Source of the DNA: Austropuccinia psidii | Taxonomy: Eukaryota > Basidiomycota > Pucciniomycetes > Pucciniales > Sphaerophragmiaceae | Assembly (NCBI GenBank): GCA_023105745.1 | Contig: JALGQZ010000013.1 | Coordinates: forward strand, 20,931,105 to 20,995,104 | Direction of reading: 5' to 3' | DNA length: 64,000 nt | Shown here: positions 34,011-46,154 of the stretch, piece after piece | Position numbering within the stretch: the stretch's first letter is position 1 | Layout of the letters: every line of letters starts with the position of its first letter | Notes under the pieces: generated by a model | The model's input: only the letters and a program-made list of their open reading frames with translations | What the model was told of the DNA's origin: nothing | Databases searched by the model: none | Translations under genes and position numbers: made by a program

Positions 34011-36260
34011 TCAGTTACATCAAAGAAAGCTGTAATGCCTTCAATAAGATATTCCTCTGCTGTTGTGTCCTCGGAGATTGCAGAATCTTGGTCAGATTAT
34101 TCTTTCTATTCAACACACTGAACTTCTTCAATGACTTTAACTTCATTTATTTTAGTATTTTTTGTGCAAGTGTTGGCTAAATGTGAGGTACTTCCTCATT
34201 TATGACATTTTGAGACAGGCCTTTCAGGTCTTCTATCCTCTGTAGAAGTCTTCAGGACTATTTTGGACTCCATAGGGTTTCTAGTCCAGGATTTAACAAT
34301 TCTTTTCCTAGTAATGATATCTTCAATTTCATTAATATAGTCCCCTGTTGAGCAGGGCTCTCCACATCTGCACTTCATAGCATGTTCTAGTTCTCCTCTA
34401 TATTTTATTAATATTTTCATATTAATCATTGAGTTAGACATATCTGGGTGTACAGCAGATGATCTGTCTTCCTGTTTTAGGAACAAAGTAAGTGGTTTGT
34501 CTTTGTCTGAGTTAAAAATGGCCCTCTAAAAAGCATTCTCCATTTTGGATCTCCAATGATTATTGGCCAATTTGGTGACTATCTCAGATTTCCACCAAAG
34601 CCAATCATATTTACCATTCTCTTGACTTATACTGTAATACCATTTATTTGCAGTTCTGGTAAGCAAGGAGTGTAATTTTCCCACCACCATTTCATCAATT
34701 ATATTAAAATATTCCTAAAACATGTCAATTGTTCTAATGAACTAAATATTATTATATTCACCTTCACCAGAGAATGTTTGCCATTCTTCTGGATTGGGAA
34801 TATCTCTTTCAGAGATCAAATTTTCTCCTATAAAAGGGGTTAAACTTTCCTTCACATAGATCCTTTCTTAATTTAAAGGTGTAGAATTCCTGGGAATATG
34901 TGAATTTGGTTCATAACTCTTATTAATTTTTTCTACAAGTGCAATTATCCTATTATTTCATTTTTTCCTTTCACTTTCACTTCTTGGCAAATGTGTGTCA
35001 AAAATATTGGTATTATCAACTATTTCTAAGAAATTATTTTTAATAATTGTAAGTTGGTCATTAATGTGATTAATACAAAGAGACTCCAATTAATCATTTT
35101 TTCCTTGGCATTTATTTTCAATTATGTCACATTTATGAGGAATTGACTCAAGTCTGGCATTTGTCACCTTATATCATTCAGTGAAAGTTCTGTCATTGTT
35201 TTACAAGTCATCAAAATTTGTAGTTAATTTCTTTGATTCTCTTTCAAATTTTGGAAGTTTAACATCAATAGTAGAGCCAATAGGTCTAATTTCTTCTATT
35301 CTTTGCATAGAAAATTCCTTTTCCTCCTTTCCTGTTACTTGGCTGTGAGCTCTGTAAGAGTTCTGGCTATATTCAATACACTGTCCATTGCTGAAGGTTC
35401 CAATTTGGGGATCCTGTACCCTTGTGGGTAAGGTGCATGCCAATTGACCTTGCATTTTCCCTTGCATTTATTGTTCCTGAGACTTTTCTGCTTCTTCTGA
35501 GGTCCTTTGGGCTTGTTTTTTGATGTGTCTGGAGCTTTTTGGAGCTACTGGCACTTTTTTTTCCAAAGCTGGAGTGATTTCCAGCTCATTTTTTTTATCT
35601 CTGGATAAAAGACTTTGGCTCTTCAACCAATTATTTATCTTTTTGACCATGTCCTTGCAAGACAAGGGAATCAATCCTCCTAAGAGTTCTATTTTTTTCT
35701 CCTCACCAAGAAAGCTCTTAATGTGTTAGTAGGAATTCATGGCCCCCTGCCAAGGGCTGGGGCATATTTCGCACTCCTCTTCCATTGTTACTCTGTACCA
35801 GTTTTCTACTGGGACTGATATATTTCTAGGACTGCCACTTGGAAGTGTTTAAATCCAAAAAATGTTACCTTGATTCACTTTAGGCTCAGAGCTAATTTCA
35901 AAGGTTGTTAGTACAGACCTTAGGGAATGGGGGCAACTCTGGTGTCCCCCAAATGTGCCTTTCTTGAGGAAGGCCGGCCAGCTCTGGTCCTGGTCCTGCA
36001 TCTTCCTTGTCCAGATCCATGTGGCTGGACTGAATATTTGCTTCCATTTTTGGTATGCACCATTTCCACTTCAATTAAAGAGTAAATAAAGAATAAAGAC
36101 AGAGAACAAACACCTTTTGGTAGGTTTTTGGATATTTCTGCTTTGAATAAAGTGCTTCTTTTAGAAATTTGCAATTCAATACTTTCTTTAGATGCTGCTT
36201 CTGAATATTCTGGACTAGTAATACATCTCTTACTGAGCTTATTACCAGCTGCAATATACT
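34011..36260 (-). pseudogene. A3 gag with overlapping ORF1, broken
   Basis: The Gag start region MVHTKNGSKYSVQPHGSGQG lies near 36070. Capsid-like AVHPDMSNSMINMKILIKYR is at 34486 downward. The zinc knuckle near 34180-34230 has TGA at its second Cys codon. ORF1 coding is visible in parallel: KLSKRCITSPEYSEA near 36230, MEANIQSSHMDLDKED near 36050, GLPQERHIWGTPELPP, and CPSPWQGAMNSY near 35750. The two ORF1 intron acceptors seen in A2 are mutated here (CCAG to CCAA, and CCAG to TTTG). Several stops occur in both frames. Confidence 0.75.
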
Positions 36261-36617
36261 TAATTAAAACACTAGAAAAAAGTTGATAAAATGAAATTTA
36301 TTTTTTACACTTTTGGAATATTTTTAAGATTTTCCTTATAAGCTCATTATTCTTTTTAAAGAAAGATAAAATAAAATTCAAGATTTTTAATTAAAAATTA
36401 ATTCAGAGTAGCACAAAGAAGAATTTTATAAATTTTTGGATGTGAAAAAGCCATGTGTAAAACAGTATAAAATTGATCCAACTTCCTTGATTAAAAAAGA
36501 TTCAAGACAATTTTAAAAATAAAAATATTTTAACTTAAAAATGAAAGAAGAAATCTATTAAAATAAATATATTTTAGAGCATAAAAATATATTAATAAAG
36601 TGTTCAAGGTTTAAAAT
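36261..36617 (-). other. A3 5' leader
   Basis: AT-rich leader. On the element strand it ends in TTTTTTCTAG before TGTTTTAATTAAG, matching a candidate 3' splice site at the same place in A2 and B. Confidence 0.55.
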
Positions 36618-36635
36618 CACAGCCAGGCCCCCAAA
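36618..36635 (-). other. Primer-binding site of A3
   Basis: CACAGCCAGGCCCCCAAA on the plus strand reads TTTGGGGGCCTGGCTGTG on the element strand, one base different from A2. Confidence 0.8.
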
Positions 36636-37768
36636 TGTAAGATGTTTCTATGAAAATGATGATGATATTACTATTAAGAAACAGTACTATGACTGTTATT
36701 ATGAAATATAATCAGTTAATTTATTATAAACACAATTCAAATAACTAATTAATGACTTATTTTTTTACTTGTTATATACTACTAGTTATTATAACAGTAA
36801 CAATTGATTCTCCACAAAAATTAATTGCAAGAAGTATTTAATAATAAAACTTCTTTAATTATCTTTTGCAAGAATTATTGAAGAAAAGTATTACTAGAGA
36901 AGAAGTTTAAGAATTAAATAAAATAACTCACTAATACTCCAATAATACCTTGAAAATAATTGGTAGAGATATTTTATGGGTAAATTGTGGATCTGAAGGA
37001 TCAAAGTTCCTTTATAACAATAATACAGCAATATAATAGCTAAAAGCTATTGTAAATAGTAAACTTCTATGTTTTCACTTCTTTCTGATTGATTGTGAAA
37101 GAATTAAAACACTTAATAAAAGATCCAACTAATACTGACTTCTTGGTAATAAGGATATAATTGGATAATAAGATGATTTGGAAAAAACAGAAATAGGAGG
37201 CCTCTTTTATTCGAATAAAGGCTCACAGAGGAATTCCATGGAGAAGCCTGAAGAAACAGTGGGTTAGAAACCAATTATCCTCTTTGGATTATTGATTGCG
37301 TCATCTGTTCTCACATAAGATAATCATAATTTCTTGATTAAGTAATTTGCATGACTACCAACACATTTATTGTTAAGAAAAAAAATAGTAATAACTGTAA
37401 ATGTTCTTTTATTTTAAAATGAACATTAATTTTCAAAATCTTCAAATTTTATTGCAAATTTCATCAAAGGTTGTAATTTCTGTGAATTTTTGAAGATTCA
37501 GTTTTTCCTGTGGAATCATCAGAAATGGACTACAAGTATAACTTTTAATTTTGATTATAAAGTCATAGTTCTTTTCCATTTTCTAATTAATCGTGAAATT
37601 ATGCATTGTTCCTGAAAGTTTCAGAAAAATTAATCAAGGATTGTATTTCCAATGAAGTTTTGAAGTTTTTACCTTGTTTCTATGTAGTGTTGCAAACAGC
37701 ACAGTAAAGCTGGTTTTCATCGTGTAAATGAATGGATACTATTTCAAAAAATTGTTTTAATTACTATT
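36636..37768 (-). repeat. A3 5' LTR, left part
   Basis: Starts TGTAAGATG after the primer-binding site and is interrupted by B2 at 37769. It continues at 52311-53055. The small LTR ORF is recognisable here but ends early at DEICNKI. Confidence 0.9.
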
Positions 37769-37945
37769 TGTAAGGTGTGGATATGAAAATTTGATAAAAT
37801 ATCAAGTGCTTTTCCTGGCCTCAAGATTTGTATAAGGTAGAATTATTTAAAAGTAGTAAGAAATAGTATTTTTAAAGAGAAAACACACCAATTTTATTGT
37901 TTTTAACCTTATAAGTATAAAACAATAATATAATAAAAATTTATT

Positions 37946-38571
37946 TTGTTACCAACAATAAAGACTTATCCAAAAATACTTTACAAGGGATATTTAAGGC
38001 TACAAAAGAAATTTCTTCAAGAGCAATTTCAATTGGAATTAATTGAGAAAAGAACTGCAAGCAGGGAATTAAAGAAAAGAGTCTTGAAAAAGATATTTAA
38101 AGAGAAAACACCCCAAAAAAGTGACCAGAGTGAATTTGGAAACAAAGTGATAAAGCTAACAGTGATGAAAGATGTTTTAATTCACTTTTGGGGTGGTTCA
38201 GGGGTAAAAATGATTATAAGAGTTACAAACAATGATTATAATGATTTGTTGACGTGTTTACAAGGTTCAAAATGTTTAAAAAAGGCTGGTTGGAATCTTT
38301 TATTGATTGGTTTAACAGTGTTTAAACTAATTATAAAAGGAAAATATTCTAACATGAAGAGAAGGTGGGGAAAAGAAGACATTCTTTTATAGCCATCAAT
38401 TTTCTTACTCCAAAAGTAGAATTGATTCTTTTCGGTCGTGAAAAACCCTTTTACAACAGAAAAGCCAATTATGGCATCATTGAACCCTGGTTTAGACCAA
38501 AAAAGGGCTGGTTTAAGCCATTTTTTGCAATTTTTAGCAATTTTAGACCCTTAAATCAGCCATTACTATAG
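37946..38571 (+). pseudogene. Antisense LTR ORF in B2, frameshifted
   Basis: Two overlapping frames (37946-38392 and 38365-38571) together match the antisense ORF of B1. They carry KDVLIHFWGGSGVKMIIRVT, GWNLLLIGLTVFKLIIKGK, then RRHSFIAINFLTPKV, RKANYGIIEPWFRPKKGW and RPLNQPLL. The frame extends further upstream than in B1 (KKFLQEQFQLELIEKRT). A small frameshift near 38370 splits it. No known family. Confidence 0.4.
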
Positions 38572-39056
38572 CAATACCTGGTCTAGAGCCTTCAAACCAC
38601 ATCAGAATGTGTGTAGGAGGCGTAGAAACCAGGTAAAACGTTTTCTACTAACATTGTTTTAACTTAAGGGTAGTTTTACCCTCTTGGCAGCAGTTAAAAC
38701 TACACTGGTTGGTATCAAAACCTCATCATCAATTGAGTCACACACCCTGTGACTCAACTCCAGGCCAAAAGTGATGAATTTTTGCGTGGATTTTGACATC
38801 CCAGGCCAGTCAGCAAGGATTTTGGGGGTCTACCTCCCCCTTAGAGCTAGAGTGTCTTTCCCCCCCCAGAATTAATCTTTCCAATTTATTTTTTCTTTAA
38901 TTCCTCATCATGTAACACAATTCTAATTTATATATGTATTTAAATTGAGTTTTTGATTACAAATCTGTAATAATTGATACCTCATATGTAAATTAAAGTT
39001 CACTTATGTAATACACGCGCACATTTTGACATTTCAATTGAAAATACTTCGATTTC

Positions 39057-40980
39057 TGTAAGATGTGACTATGAAACTGATGATAATATTACTATTGATC
39101 AACAGTACTATGTCTGTTCTTATTAAATATAATAATAAAAAATTATTATAACCACAATTAAATAATTATAAAATTATTTCTTTCACGTGTTATACACTAC
39201 TAGTGATTATAACAGTGAGCAGTAATTGTCTACAAGAATCAATTACAAGAAGAATTTAATAATAAAAACTTCTTTTATTAAAATAATAATATTATTTTAA
39301 TATATAATTATCTTTTACAAGAATAATTATAAAGATAATTCTTGAAGAAAACTATTACTACAGAAAAACTTTAAGAATTAAAGATAAATGACTCACTAAT
39401 ACTCCAAAGAACTTATTGATAGATAAAAGTAGAGAAATTTGACGTAGAATTGTGGATTTAAGGGATCAAAAGGATTTATAACAGTATTACAACAATATAT
39501 AGTTGGATTCTATGATTTCACGTCTTTCTGGTTGATTCTGAAAGATTTAAAACACTTAAGAATAGCTTATAACTAATACTTACTTGTTGGTAATAATGAT
39601 TTAATAAATTGATAAGATGATGATACGGAAAAAACAGCAAGAAGAGGCTTCTTTTAAGTCAACAACAGCTCACAGAGGCGTGCCATGGAGCAAACTGAAA
39701 AACCAGTGAGTGAGAAAACAATAAACCTTTTTGGATTAATGATTGCATCATCTGTTGTCACGTAAGATTATCATAATTACTTAATTGATGCTTTTACGTG
39801 ACTACCAACCCCAATATGGTTAAGAATAAAAGGAGTAACATCTGTAAATCTTCTTTTATTCCAAAATAATCATTGATTTCTCAAAGTTATCAATGTTATT
39901 GCCAATTTCATCACAGGCTTTAATTACTGTGAATTTTTGAAGATTCAGTGTTTCACAAAGAATGGTCAAAAATGGACTATAAATAAAACGTTTAATTTTA
40001 CTAGTAAAACTGTAATTCTTTTTTGTTGTACCATAGATAATACAGTTCTCTATTGGTCCTGAAAGTTTCATAAAGATTCATTAAGAATTGTAATTTTAAT
40101 GAATTTTTGAAGTTTTTACCTCATTTCTACGTAGAATTGCAAATATCAGTGTTTCACTGGTTGCTATGAGGTAAATCAATGGATACAAGTCCAAAAAGGG
40201 TTTTAATTACTCTTTTGGGGTTTATCCATGGAAATTCATTAAGAATTGACGTGGTTACAGGAGTCTAAGTAGCTCTTTACCTCCTTGGCACATCAAAATA
40301 GCAGGCTATTTGCTATTTTCTTATGATCACAGTAGGTGTAACTTGGTAACCAAGTTCCCAAAGAGTTTTAGTTTACCAATTGGGCCAAGATGAGCCATGG
40401 ATCCATGCTCTGGAGCTATCCACGCCTCTGAGGCCTCAGAAGTTGGGTACCCTTCCTCTCTTTGATGTCTTTTGTCCCCCTTGCTTATTTTTCACGTAAA
40501 AATAGAAATTTAAGCTTCAAGTGAGATATCCACTATGGGTGTACCAAAAGTCCATGTAAGAATACCATGATATTAAGTGCTCAAAACATGCATAACACTA
40601 TTCTTAGTGTATATGTAACATGGGATTTCTCACTTTCCCATTATTTTGGCTTAAAATCAAGAAAAACAAAAATTTTCACGGATCTTTTATGTGGTATTAA
40701 TGATGTGGTATTGAAGTATTTTCCATTTTACCACCTCAAATACTTAAATTGAGCTTATTCACTCTATGGGGCTACCCTAGGTGAATTTTTGTGTAGAATC
40801 CAAATCTGGTCTTAAATCCATGGATTTACTTACTCAATAAAAAGTTATTCATTTTTTCTGAAATTGAAAATGATGAATTTTGGATATATGCATGACTTAT
40901 GAGTTATTCATAATTCGAAATTTCTTTTTTAAGATAATTGTGGCCTATTTGGGTATGTAAAATATACCTCAAGGCTCACA
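39057..40980 (-). repeat. Solo LTR of family A (A4)
   Basis: TGTAAGATGTGACT to CAAGGCTCACA, 1924 bp, with a perfect TSD ATTTC at 39052-39056 and 40981-40985. It lies inside the B2 3' LTR and is less diverged from A2 than A3 is. Confidence 0.95.
39856..40071 (-). CDS. Small LTR ORF in A4 (71 aa)
   Basis: Same frame as the 1050-1247 ORF, extended at the N-terminus by MKLSGP because an upstream ATG is present here. The core KIKRFIYSPFLTI, ETLNLQKFTVI and DEIGNNIDNFEKSM is conserved. The function is unknown. Confidence 0.35.
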   Translation of the reverse strand: MKLSGPIENCIIYGTTKKNYSFTSKIKRFIYSPFLTILCETLNLQKFTVIKACDEIGNNIDNFEKSMIILE

Positions 40981-41523
40981 ATTTCTCATAACTTCTAAGC
41001 TAAACACAGCACCTCAATTTTAACACAAAAATTGATTGTTGACACCACATGTGGTGTGAGTTAACTTAATTTTTTGAGGATCTTCATACTTTTGTACAAA
41101 AAATACTAAAGCCTTAATTTAGGCTTATTTAAAGTTGAGTTACATAAATTTCATCCAGAGGTGTCCCCACTTTATTTTTTATGAGGAATCCAATGGTGTG
41201 ATAATTTAATTATCTTTCTTTAATGGATAAAAAGCTATAATATATTTTATATAACTTTTTACCAAAATTGTTTTAACTTCATAATTTTAATTAAAAATTC
41301 ATTTTTACTTAATTTTTACAAGTAAAAATGCATTTTCATAATTTTAAATTTTATTGTAATTTTATTTTTGAATTATAATTAAATTTTGATTTTTAAATAT
41401 TAATTCATATTTATATTTGATTTTTCATTTTTATAATATAAATAAATGTATTTTATTTATATTTGTATCTTAAGTTATCATTTGTGGTCTTTTGGGAATA
41501 TGAAAATACCTCTAAGGGTCACA

Positions 41524-41668
41524 TTCCCTCCCCCTAAAAAAAGAATATTACTTTGTAATATTGTTATTTCTAGTGTGCCTGAACCTTCTGAGAATTTTAG
41601 TAGCTTCAGGTATGTCTTTTTCTGGAAACCATTCATCTTCACAAGCTGGGTCACTGTACCTAACAATA
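41524..41668 (-). pseudogene. B2 chromodomain C-terminus and polypurine tract
   Basis: Minus-strand RYSDPACEDEWFPEKDIPEA, then TKILRRFRHTRNNNITK and a stop near 41560. This corresponds to the end of A2 Pol ([12 protein letters not shown]...[10 protein letters not shown]). TTCCCTCCCCCTAAAAAAA (41524-41542) is the reversed polypurine tract. The rest of Pol is cut off by B3 at 41669. Confidence 0.85.
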
Positions 41669-42500
41669 TGTGAGCCTTAGAGGTATTTTCATATACCCAA
41701 AAGACCACAAATGATAAATCAAGATACAAATATAAATAAAATGAATTTATTTATAATATAAAAATGAAAATTGAAACATGAATACAATTTTATATTTAAA
41801 AATCAAAATTTAATTATAATTTAAAAATAAAATTACAATACATTTAAAATTTTGAAAATACATTTCTACTTGTAAAAATTCAGTAAAAATGAATTTTTAA
41901 TAAAAATTATGGAATTAAAATATTTCTGGTAAAGAGTTATTTAAAATATATTATAGCCTTTCATCCAATAAATAAACATAAATAAATTATCACACCATTG
42001 GATTCCTCATAAAAAATAAAGTGGGGTCACCTCTGGATGGAATTTCTGTAACTCAACTCTGAATAAGCTTAAATTAAGTTTTCATATTTTTTGTGCAAAA
42101 GTATGAAAAGCCTCAAAACCTTAATTTAATTCACACCACATGTTGTGTTAGCCATCAATTTTTGTGTTAAAATTGAGGTGTTGTGTTTAGCTTAGAAGTT
42201 ATGAGGAATTGAAGAATTTTCAATTGAAATGTCAAAATGTGCGCATGTATTACATAAGTGAACTTTAATTTACATATGAGGTATCAATTATTACACATTT
42301 CAGATTAAAAACTCAATTGAATTACATATTTAAATTATAACTGTATTAAATGATGAGGAATTGAAAATTAAATAAATTGGAAAGATTAATTCTGGGGGGA
42401 AAAGACACTCTAGCTCTAAGGGGGAGCTAGACCCCCAAACTCCTTTCTTACTGGCGTGGGATGTTGAAATCCACGCAAAACCTCATTACTTTTGGCTTGG

Positions 42501-42529
42501 AATTGAGTCACAGGGTCTGTGACTCAATT
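42501..42529. promoter_or_regulatory. Dyad with TGAGTCA half-sites in the B3 LTR
   Basis: AATTGAGTCACAG, GGT, then the exact reverse complement. Identical to the B1 dyad. Confidence 0.55.
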
Positions 42530-42713
42530 GATGATGAGGTTTTGATACCAACCAGGGTAGGTTTAACTGCTGCCAAGAGGGTAAAACTACCCTTAAGTTA
42601 AGACAATGTTTTTAAAACCAGTTTTAGCTTGTTTCTACGCCTCTTACACACATTATTCCATGTTTAGAAGTCTCTAGACCAGGTATTGCTATAGTAATGG
42701 CTGAGTTAAGGGT

Positions 42714-43080
42714 CTAAAATGGCTTAAACCAGCCCTTTTTTGGTCTAAACCAGGGTTCAATGATGCCATAATTGGCTTTTCTGTTGTCAGACTGTTTTTC
42801 ACGACTGAAAAGAGTAAATTTGACTGTTGTAGTAAGAAAATTGATGGCTATAAAAGAATATCTTCTTTGCCCCACTTTTCTCCCCATGTTAGAATTGTTT
42901 CCTTTTATAATTAATTTAAACACTGTTAAACCAATCAATAAAATATTCCAACCACCCTTTTTAAGCATTTTGAACTTTCTAACCACGTGAAAAAATAATT
43001 ATAATCATTGTTTGTAACTCTTATAATCATTTTTACCCCTGAACCACCCCAAAAGTGAATCAAAGCATCTTTCATCACTG
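42714..43080 (-). pseudogene. Antisense LTR ORF in B3, frame-damaged at its start
   Basis: 42986-42714 is open and reads LKKGGWNILLIGLTVFKLII, then RRYSFIAINFLTTTVKFTLF and ANYGIIEPWFRPKKGWFKPF. The upstream portion (KDALIHFWGGSGVKMIIRVT) is present in a shifted frame near 43080-42990. Same protein as in B1 and B2. Confidence 0.4.
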
Positions 43081-43470
43081 TTAACTTTGTCTCTTTCTTT
43101 CCAAATTCACTCTGGTCAATTTTGGGTGTGTTTTCTCTTTAAATATGTTTTTAAAGACTTTTTTCTTTAATTAATTTCCTGCAGTTCTTTGCTCACTTAA
43201 TTCCAATTGAAATTGTGCTTGAAGAAATTTCTTTTGTAGCCTTAAATATCTCTTGTAGAGTATTTTTGGATAAATCCCTATTGTTGGTAAAACAATAAAT
43301 TTTTATTATATTATTTTTTTATAGATAAAAAGTTAAAAACAATACAATTGGCGTGTTTTCTCTTTAAAAGTACCATTTCTTACTATTTGTAAATAATTTT
43401 ACCTTATACAAATTTTGAGGACAGGAAAAGTACTTGATATTTTATCAAAGTTTCATATCCACACCTTACA

Positions 43471-43489
43471 TTTGGGGGCACATCTGTGA
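43471..43489 (+). other. Primer-binding site of B3, decayed
   Basis: TTTGGGGGCACATCTGTGA directly follows the LTR. Compared with the B2 site (TTTGGGGGCCCAGCCGTG), only the first nine bases are kept. Confidence 0.65.
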
Positions 43490-43685
43490 TATTTTACCTG
43501 TGACACAATTTTTTACCTTTCTTATAATTTCTTGTGCTATATTGAAAAATTTAAAAATATATAAAAAATCCTTAAAATATAATTTCTTTTTATAATTATA
43601 AGTAAGGCTTTATCTTTTATTTCGCTTTTGAAAAACCCTATTTTACTTAATTAATTGGCTTTTTTCATCAATTTTAGTGTCTGAC

Positions 43686-44530
43686 AACATGGTTAGACAA
43701 GAAAATATTGAAACAGCCTCCACAGTTACTAGCATTATTCCTGCAAGAACTGTTATTATAACTCAGAATAACAGCAAGAGCCATTTTCTGCTGAATTGAT
43801 CAACTTGGATATCAGGAATCCTCTTCAGAAAGCTAAAAATTTGGCAAATATTAAGTTTTTGACGTAAAATTACTATTTCAAACCTTTTTAATCAGGAAAT
43901 ATTCCTTCAACCAGATCAGGAGCCAGCTACAAGCCCTCAAGCAGCTCTAAAAAAGGTCATAGACGTGATTATGGCAGCAGCAAATCATATACAGAAGGAC
44001 AAGGGTCAGTAAAACACTTCCACAACAATAAATTGTCCAATTCTGATGCTGATGACACTATCTTACCTTCAAAAAGAGCTGACACTGCCACAATAAGGCT
44101 CAGTGGACATTTACAAAGCAAGCCAGAAGGCTTACACCAATGCACTGCAGCACAAAGAGTACCAGATCCTTGCAGATCTGTGGGAAAACTGCATGAACTC
44201 ATACCTGACTGTAAGAAAATTCCTGGGTCATCCCAACACTTGCAAGTTACTCAATGGATGGCCTCCATTGATGGAAAAGAAGAATATGATGGTTTCAACA
44301 GCACAATGGAGGAAAACAACCCTCTACCACCAAAGCAAGTTCCAAGACCACACCCAGTGGCGAGTAGCAGCAATTTCAACGTGAAAAATCAGCCACAAGC
44401 TCAAAACAAGGGCAGAGGGAAGGCACCAGCCCCAAATCCTTACAGCCAGGCCTACAGGATTCCATGGAAAATGTAATTAAGATGGCCAGAACCATAATGG
44501 AATTACAGAAGAAGGAGGAAGCCAGATTAA
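43686..44530 (+). pseudogene. Family B ORF1, spliced and overlapping gag
   Basis: A first exon reads IETASTVTSIIPARTVI and LQKAKNLANI. An intron ends TTTTTAATCAG near 43898. Exon 2 reads EIFLQPDQEPATSPQAALKK and IMAAANHIQKDK. A well-formed donor AAG|GTCAGT (44005) and acceptor GGCTCAG (44103) join it in frame to VDIYKASQKAYTNALQHK and LADLWENCMNSYLTVRKFLG. The C-terminal part (KGRGKAPAPNPYSQAYRIP, then KMARTIMELQKKEEARLRFQ) lies in a shifted frame, so this copy is damaged. It matches A2 ORF1 (SLWQGAMNSYLHIKSFLG, YPQGYRIP, NMARTLMEF), which shows that this phase is protein-coding. Confidence 0.55.
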
Positions 44531-46153
44531 GATTCCAGAAATTATTTCTGACATATTTGATTCCATCCCAGAGCTGTATGACGTTATAAATGATGTGAAA
44601 AAACATCTTTCTGATAAAAATGAAACCATTTCAAACAACATTAAAGCAAACAACTTGAGCCTGTGCCAAATTCATGAAACACTCATGTGTTTTGAAAATG
44701 TTTTAAGAACAACTAAAACTTCCAATAATGATAGTCCTTTTAAAAGTAAAATAAATGAACAATCTCCCATTATTTAAGAGTCAACAGAAAAATATTCTAA
44801 ATTCAATATTGATGACATAATTGAAACAAGAATTAAACAAGCCATAAATATTATCAAGACAGATAACAAGAAAATCCTTGATGACATTTCAAATTCATTT
44901 ACTGGAGTAAAGACATATACCATTGCCTTGAAAAAGTGTTTTGATGCTTCACAAGAAGAAGTATCAAAATTATCAATAAAATTGAATCAAGTCACTGCTG
45001 ATAATACAAGACAGACAGAGTTTTGGCAAGAACTGACACATAAAGAAGAAATGTATAAAATTGAAGTAATAAATTTAATACAAGACTTCCAACATGAATA
45101 CAGGAATTCCCAAAGGTGTAGCAACAGTAAAATGAATAATATTGAACAAATACTGAACACCTGACCAAGAATGTCTACACCTCTGAATCAAAATGAGGGC
45201 ACAATGATTCCAAATCCACAAGTATTGGATCCTGATAATTCACAGTTAAAAAATGAATCATCCACTTCTTTTCATAACCTGGAACCATCAATGTGCCAAG
45301 CACCTTTGGAAGAAGTACCAAAACTTAAAGAATGGCCTCACCTCCGTGGTGAAGGAGCGTATGACCATATGGAATTCATCAGATGAATTGACATGATCAA
45401 AGAAGATTTTGAATTACCAGACAGATTGGTAACAGCAAGATTTAACACCTTGTTCACCAGATAAGCTCACAGATGGTATATCAAATTAAGACAAGCACAT
45501 GCACACCAAAGTTGAACTTGGTGGAAAACACAAATTATCAACAAATGGGCCAATGATGCTTGGAGATTTAGAGTGGAGACAGCCTTTGAATCTGCCAAAT
45601 TTAATACTTATAAAGACAAAGCTTTACCATTTTTTTGCCAACAAAAAGACAGACTAACAGCATTATACCCTGACATGTCAGCATTTATGATCCACAGAAA
45701 GATTCTGAGACAATGGGGAGGTGACTTAGAGCATGCTGTCAAAAGCAGGACTACTGAACAATCTTCAGCAGAGGATATTATCAATATATTAGAAGAAGTA
45801 ACCACCAGAACCAAAATTATTTCTAGTAGGGTGAATCTCAAAACAAGGTTTAAAACACCTTGGAAAGATTCTGTGGACAAAAACCCTAAAGGAAATTCTA
45901 ATAACAAGTATGAATCTGAAGACACAGTCAGAAAGTGCCATATTTTCCAAAGCACCACGCATCTAGCCAATACATGTCCAAAAAGGGTTGAAATCAATAA
46001 AATTGATATTGAAAAGGAACGTGATGTTGAAAAAGATGGCATAATTGAAGACAATTCAGATGATAAGTCATCAATATTTTCTGAATCTTCAAAATATATA
46101 GAAAATATTAATGCCACTTTTGACATCATGGAATCTTATTCCCACTTTCCATA
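43686..46153 (+). pseudogene. B3 gag, broken
   Basis: The main Gag frame starts with PSTRSGASYKPSSSS near 43905, but the initiator ATG present in the B2 copy is ATT here. It continues through NETISNNIKANNLSLCQIHE (44630) and a coiled, Lys/Glu-rich part (DASQEEVSKLSIKLNQVTAD). The capsid-like core is WGGDLEHAVKSRTTE, and the zinc knuckle [14 protein letters not shown] lacks its second Cys. In-frame stops lie near 44778, 45165, 45386, 45463 and 45514. The last segment, 45573-46153, is open to a stop just before protease. Confidence 0.85.
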
Positions 46154-46154
46154 A

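Larger units (their letters stand above)
37769..41523 (-). repeat. 3' LTR of B2, interrupted by A4
   Basis: Runs TGTAAGGTGTGG to AAGGGTCACA. Removing A4 and one TSD copy leaves about 1826 bp, close to B1 and B3. The reversed polypurine tract follows at 41524. Confidence 0.9.
41669..43470 (+). repeat. 5' LTR of B3
   Basis: TGTGAGCCTTAGAGG to CCACACCTTACA, 1802 bp, followed by a primer-binding site, so it is a 5' LTR. Contains the perfect bZIP-type dyad at 42501-42529 and the antisense ORF. Confidence 0.93.

Noticed and set aside
45608..46129. 173-codon minus-strand frame in B3
   Set aside because: Antisense of B3 gag. It contributes to the chimeric frame at 47366-48076 only because the copy there is inverted.
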